Positions 60,030 to 64,000 of a stretch of DNA of 64,000 bases are shown here, piece by piece. Positions within the stretch are counted from its first letter, which is position 1. Every line of letters begins with the position of its first letter. The position numbers were made by a program, and so were the translations under genes. The notes below the pieces were generated by a model, which was not told the origin of the DNA, made no database searches, and saw only the letters and a program-made list of their open reading frames with translations. The DNA is from Druceiella hillmani (Eukaryota > Arthropoda > Insecta > Lepidoptera > Hepialidae): contig JAYKKI010000052.1 in the NCBI GenBank assembly GCA_039881145.1, forward strand, positions 13,810,501 to 13,874,500, written 5' to 3'.

Positions 60030-60345
60030 ACAGTATTTTTATTATAGCACGGTGAAGAAAGTGGTCTAAATTTCAAGTTACGTCGGAAACTCACCGGTGT
60101 GTTCACCGTTTTCTCCTGTTTAACACTTTATTTAAAAAATGCAAGTAAGCACCATATAAATAATAGGAAAGTATGTATCTATTTCATGAGTACTTTCCTT
60201 ACAGCAAGGTTAGTTGCCTAACTTTTAAATTGTAGCAGACATTTTAATTTTCCAAATCGAAGGTACTCATAACTGGGCAACTTATATAACCACCAACGAC
60301 TATATTTCTTTTCCTTAGTGCTTTATTTAAAAAATTCTTTATGAC

Positions 60346-60919
60346 GAACAAAAATACGAAGTATTAAATTATTTTTTAATTCTCGGTGTGATTTGTATTA
60401 CAAATCAGCTTTCAATTTGACTACCTATATATTATATGTCGTCGTTCGGTGCCGGTCTGGACCGTGTATATTTTATGTAATTATGATTGTTATGGTATTA
60501 ATAGAAGTCAAACACTGTTCGAAATTTATTTGCATAACATTATAGACTTTATAAAGTATTTAACTGAAAATGTTTAATTAGAAACGTTAAACTCTTAAAT
60601 TATTTTAAAAGGCTATCTTTTACAGATAGTAAAAATAAGTACTATATGTTGAAGATTTTTTCAAACATGAAGAGCCCGAGGATTATTTATTTCGTTCTTT
60701 TGTTAAATTATGATTCTATAAGTATTTGGTACATTTCAATTATCGTATTAAGTAATAAAACGACATTTCTAAAGTTTGTTTCAATTAAATTGTCAACCCT
60801 TAACTTTCTACAAGTATTTTGTCATAAAACACCCTTCATGCTACTTGAAAAAGAATAAACGATAGAACAAATCGAGAAAGTAACTTTTGTGACAAAAACA
60901 ATTAGATAACACGTTACAT
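60346..60919. other. AT-rich intronic stretch
   Basis: Nothing recognised. The open frame 60646-60858 is low-complexity. Confidence 0.35.
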
Positions 60920-61384
60920 TGTGAATATAGCAACGGCGATATGATACAATTGAACAAGAGTACCTCCCTCACCTCCAACACCTCCAGCACCTCCAACACC
61001 CATCAGGCACACGCCCCCGTCAGGGTAAACAGACAAGCTGCGGCACAGCTAGCACGTGGGCCGCATCGCTCTCGCGTCGAATCCGTCTGCCTCTGGCAGA
61101 TAAATTTATTCGATCGTTTCACAAATTTATACGCAGAAATGGCTCGCATTGAATTTAATATAGTGAAATACAATTTACATTACATGACGGCTTTATTATA
61201 TCGCATGGCTGGGGTGGCCATCGAGATAATTGTATCGTCAACCGCTCGCGTCCAATTGTTCGATCTTGAGCATGATTCTGTTTCACTCGGCTGCGCTGAT
61301 GCTGGATTCAACGGTTTGAGCTTTATTGTAGTTATTAAGTATATTGCAGGCAATCAAAATGTATATCTATACACTTATAGTTAG
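60920..61384 (+). other. GC-richer island with a 147-codon open frame of unknown status
   Basis: The frame 60941-61384 is the longest in the window. It starts MIQLNKSTSLTSNTSSTSNT, from a (CACCTCCAA)-type mini-repeat, and continues with RGPHRSRVESVCLWQINLFD and LYAEMARIEFNIVKYNLHYM. I recognise no domain, signal peptide or membrane segment. There are no clear splice signals bounding it, and a reading frame this long may simply reflect the higher GC content. The DNA block 60990-61345 (CGTGGGCCGCATCGCTCTCG, GGCTGGGGTGGCCATCGAGA) may be a conserved regulatory element. A single-exon nested gene is possible but I rate it unlikely. Confidence 0.25.
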
Positions 61385-61484
61385 TATGTCAGTATAGTAG
61401 CGAACATGAAATAAAATTGTTTCATAAGGTTTTGAACCACAAAAAACTACCCGAGTGCTTTTCAGATATGCTTTACGCCAACCT
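61385..61484. other. Short AT-rich spacer
   Basis: Nothing recognised. Confidence 0.3.
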
Positions 61485-61915
61485 CTAGCGTATATTAGTT
61501 AGATTCTTATATAGACCATTGGTGACTAAGTAATAATTGATATTCCAACGTACTCACTATAGGATTTGAATCGTACCGTTTTATGGGTATGTTTCAAATC
61601 AAATGTACGTATAATTATTTTTCCCGTGAGGTCTCTTTGAGCATATATTAGTTATAAGCTTATACAAACTAATAATAATTGTTGTTCCAACGTACTTATT
61701 ATAGGATTTGACTCGTACCGTTATATGGGTATGATTGAAATCAAATGTACCTATCATTATTTTTCTCATAAGGAAACATTTAGTATATTAGTTAGATGCT
61801 TATACAGACCAGTGGTGACTAAATAGGAATTGCTTTTCCAACGTACTTATAATAGGATTTGAATTGTAGCGTTGTATGTGTATGAATAAAATGAAATGTA
61901 TGTATAAATACTTTT
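61485..61915 (+). repeat. Tandem array, 3 units of 142-151 bp
   Basis: CCAACGTACTTATTATAGGA, with variants, occurs near 61545, 61687 and 61838. Each unit has GTATATTAGTTAGATGCTTA, GACCA.TGGTGACTAA and AAATCAAATGTACGTAT.ATTATTTTT. Confidence 0.92.
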
Positions 61916-62272
61916 TCCTTCCTTTCTCTCTTTTCTACGTATTATTTTTTGTGTGCGCGAATTTCCTTTTATTATTTTGGTGCAAATAGCATAATGTAAC
62001 ACCAAAGGTTCGGTCGGAATTCGAATATCGTTTTTTTATTTCAGAAAATAGCGAAGATCGCACCAATTTACGATGTGTCTGCGTACCCTCGCGCTTTTGA
62101 TTCGGTTTCTGAAACTTTTCCTTTAATTCAAAATGACGCAATAAAGATGCCTTCCTGCGCTTCTCTTACAAGAGCATTTTGCGTTTCAGAAACATGGTGT
62201 TTAATCAAAGTAATTCGAAACGTTGAAAGTTAAATGGTATAACGTCCACAAAATATTATTTTACTATTATTT
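61916..62272. other. Non-coding stretch
   Basis: A minus-strand 68-codon frame (62141-61935) has no domain. The DNA is slightly GC-richer than average. Confidence 0.3.
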
Positions 62273-62392
62273 AATGTTACGTATTATTGTAATGTTACGT
62301 ACTTTTATTATAATGTTACGTACTTTTATTGTAATGTTACGTACTTTTATTGTAATATTACGTACTTTTATTGTAATGTTACGTACTTTTAC
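62273..62392 (+). repeat. 21-bp minisatellite, 6 copies
   Basis: The unit AATGTTACGTACTTTTATTG plus T repeats with few changes (first step 18 bp, then 21 bp). Because 21 is a multiple of three, both strands stay open and give 7-residue peptide repeats (MLRTFIV and NITIKVR). This is an artefact, not a gene. Confidence 0.95.
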
Positions 62393-62712
62393 TCCGCACC
62401 AGGGCTTAGGACTCCTATAAAGATTATCCATCGCACATGATTTTATCCCATAAAGCTTCTTCATCTTACACGATTATGTATATTCGCCCCTTGCCTACAG
62501 TTCATTCCAGCTTCTCTTGATTTCTACAGTAAGTTGAGTGTCCAGTTTCCGCGGTATATATTCTAGGTGAAGATTGTATTGAGAACGATTAGATTTTGTT
62601 TTTTTTTTGTTATTTTACACTAGCGAATAAAATAAATACGAAATTGATTAATGTAGGTAACAAACAAACATGCATCAGTCCTCTAATGATATAACTTGAT
62701 GTATGGTTATCT

Positions 62713-62715
<3 letters not shown>

Positions 62716-62775
<60 letters not shown>
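62716..62775. repeat. (TA)n microsatellite
   Basis: About 30 TA dinucleotides. Confidence 0.95.
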
Positions 62776-62777
<2 letters not shown>

Positions 62778-63537
62778 CCGCAAACTTTGACGTGAAATAA
62801 AGAAAACAAAATTTTTTTTTTAATATTTTATTTCCAAAATTTGTAAACGACTCTTAGATAAAACATTCTCATCGATTTAATTTCTTTAAGATATTGTTTA
62901 ACATTTTAATATTAGTGTATACTTAGTCGATTTACAGTAGAATAGTATTTAATTACTGTGGAGTTTTTTTACTAAAATATATTATAAATTTGAGAACATT
63001 TCAAATTAATACAGATTTTCAATAGCAGAATTGATCGAAATTAGTCGCAAATCAATTAATATTTACGATTTCAATATTAAACAATATTGTGACACGCTAA
63101 TCGATTAGTTTGAAAAGTAATTTATCAGAGTAAATTTAATTAGACGATGACAGCTGTGACTGTTCTGACACTTGTACCGCAACCAAATTATAGGATTTAA
63201 TATACGAAAACAACAACGCTTCGATGAATAGACGTATATCAAATTGATGTTGGAATAATTAAAAAAAATGTTTATGTTGCCAGGAGTAGTTATATTTATG
63301 GATATAGTTAAAAAAAACAATAAAAACATTATACAGAAAAAGTTAACGTCAAAATGTATCATGAGATCACTTGCCCAACAAATTTTTCATGATTCATTGT
63401 TTTTTTTTTACATTTATTTGCAATTTTTCCATTACATTACGTAACTACTCGTAATACGTATAGAAAGGCCGTTCTAATAAATAAGACTTATATTTAAATA
63501 TACATCGTGAATAATATTTTATCAAAGCATTCATTAC

Positions 63538-63540
<3 letters not shown>
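62776..63540. other. AT-rich intronic stretch
   Basis: The open frame 63362-63105 (minus) is low-complexity (F/I/N/S). No repeats. Confidence 0.35.
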
Positions 63541-63613
<73 letters not shown>

Positions 63614-63618
63614 ATATA
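63541..63618. repeat. (TA)n microsatellite
   Basis: About 38 TA dinucleotides with one TTTA interruption. Confidence 0.95.
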
Positions 63619-64000
63619 AATCTAATATTGTGGATGTCCAGAACGTTTAAAGTAGCAATAGATTTTCTTAAAAGTAAATTGCCAAAACTGAAAGAAGTAT
63701 TTATAAATTAGAAACCTTTTTATTTAAATATTATCTGAATAAGCCATTATTTATTAATCCGAAGAGATTACTTCTCCAGCAAAAATTCCTCCTAACTTAC
63801 GTACGCAAACTAAAATCTTCAATAAATTATTAATTATTATGTTAATTTCAGGCATTTTAGGATATAAAGTAATGATAGTCTATCCAAATTATCCACACTC
63901 GCTTCCTGGCACATCCATTCAGGCGACGCTCCCTTCGACTCTAGTAAATCTGCCTAACATACTTTACTAGAAGCAAATCTATGTTCATTTGAGTCCCTCA
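63619..64000. other. Non-coding right end; last 120 bp slightly GC-richer
   Basis: An acceptor-like TTAATTTCAG at about 63842-63851 is followed by sequence that does not stay open as a cysteine-rich exon, so I do not call exon 2 here. The tract ACACTCGCTTCCTGGCACAT and GGCGACGCTCCCTTCGACTC is less AT-rich. Confidence 0.3.

Larger units (their letters stand above)
59070..60345 (+). repeat. Tandem array of 219-260 bp units, about 6 copies, some with (TA)n inside
   Basis: CTTCCAAATCGAAGACGC, with variants, begins near 59095, 59355, 59574, 59803 and 60249, with one further partial copy near 60065. Units share CACAGTCGTCGGCAACTTA, GACGACTGTGTTTCTTTTTC, TTAGTCCTTCATTTTAAGAA and TATAGCACGGTGA-like tracts. 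In the first unit CACAGTCGTC (59114-59123) and GACGACTGTG (59143-59152) form a perfect 10-bp inverted repeat. (TA)n tracts have expanded at the same place in some units (59195-59256 and 59966-60029). Confidence 0.9.

Noticed and set aside
62223..62464. Open frames with 7-residue repeats on both strands as a repetitive peptide gene
   Set aside because: They are forced by the 21-bp minisatellite, which stays open in both directions, and they lack a signal peptide or splice context.
63842..64000. Second exon of the secreted protein after an acceptor-like TTTCAG
   Set aside because: Downstream sequence hits stops quickly (GGA TAT AAA GTA ATG ATA G...) and has no cysteine-rich pattern continuing the domain.

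Overview
The window looks like 64 kb of insect nuclear DNA, most likely from a moth or butterfly. It is very AT-rich, packed with (TA)n microsatellites and tandem repeats, and almost free of coding sequence. The lepidopteran guess rests on three things. Several LINE 3' ends end in (ATAAA)-type tails behind a conserved tract of the kind GGTTAACTGGAAGAGATTGCT...AATAAG.CCGCC. A Helitron-type 3' end (hairpin plus CTAG|T) is present. A dispersed motif resembling 'TTTAGGGTTCTGTA ... GTCTGTCTGTC' recurs. No rRNA, tRNA, CRISPR array or prokaryotic gene organisation was seen, and most open frames are chance products of AT-rich or repetitive sequence.

Region 1 (1-26.3 kb) is non-coding. It holds a minus-strand LINE remnant (0.8-1.5 kb), a telomere-like CCTAA patch inside a tandem duplication (2.5-3.0 kb), a decayed Tc1/mariner-type transposase next to a hAT-type C-terminal remnant (14.1-15.4 kb), and a Helitron end (18.1 kb). 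It also holds a 23-bp minisatellite (20.2-20.6 kb), two imperfect long inverted repeats (9.2-11.1 kb and 20.8-22.9 kb), and a plus-strand LINE remnant (23.3-24.2 kb) of the same family as the first.

Region 2 (26.3-27.3 kb) carries the only convincing gene piece. This is a 40-codon first coding exon (27102-27221, +) with a signal peptide, followed by the start of a cysteine-rich secreted domain and ending in a strong splice donor. The context R-V-A-Q-C-R-A-T-C-L-Q-K resembles the N-terminus of anosmin-1 (Kallmann syndrome protein 1, Kal1), but only 20 mature residues are available. A GC-richer stretch at 26.34-26.68 kb is a candidate promoter or 5' UTR.

Region 3 (27.2-64 kb) would be the large first intron of that gene, or intron plus intergenic DNA, because no second exon was recognised. 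It holds scattered GC-richer islands that could be conserved cis-regulatory elements, several near-perfect hairpins, and RTE-type and jockey/CR1-type LINE remnants. It also holds a tRNA-like SINE whose 3' end matches the local LINE, a 382-bp mariner-type MITE with clean terminal repeats, and at least nine unrelated tandem arrays with units of about 95-260 bp.

No undescribed gene system is evident. The more unusual signals are the density of unrelated mid-length tandem arrays, the long inverted repeats with tandem units in one arm, the palindromic hairpins, and the SINE/LINE shared tail.
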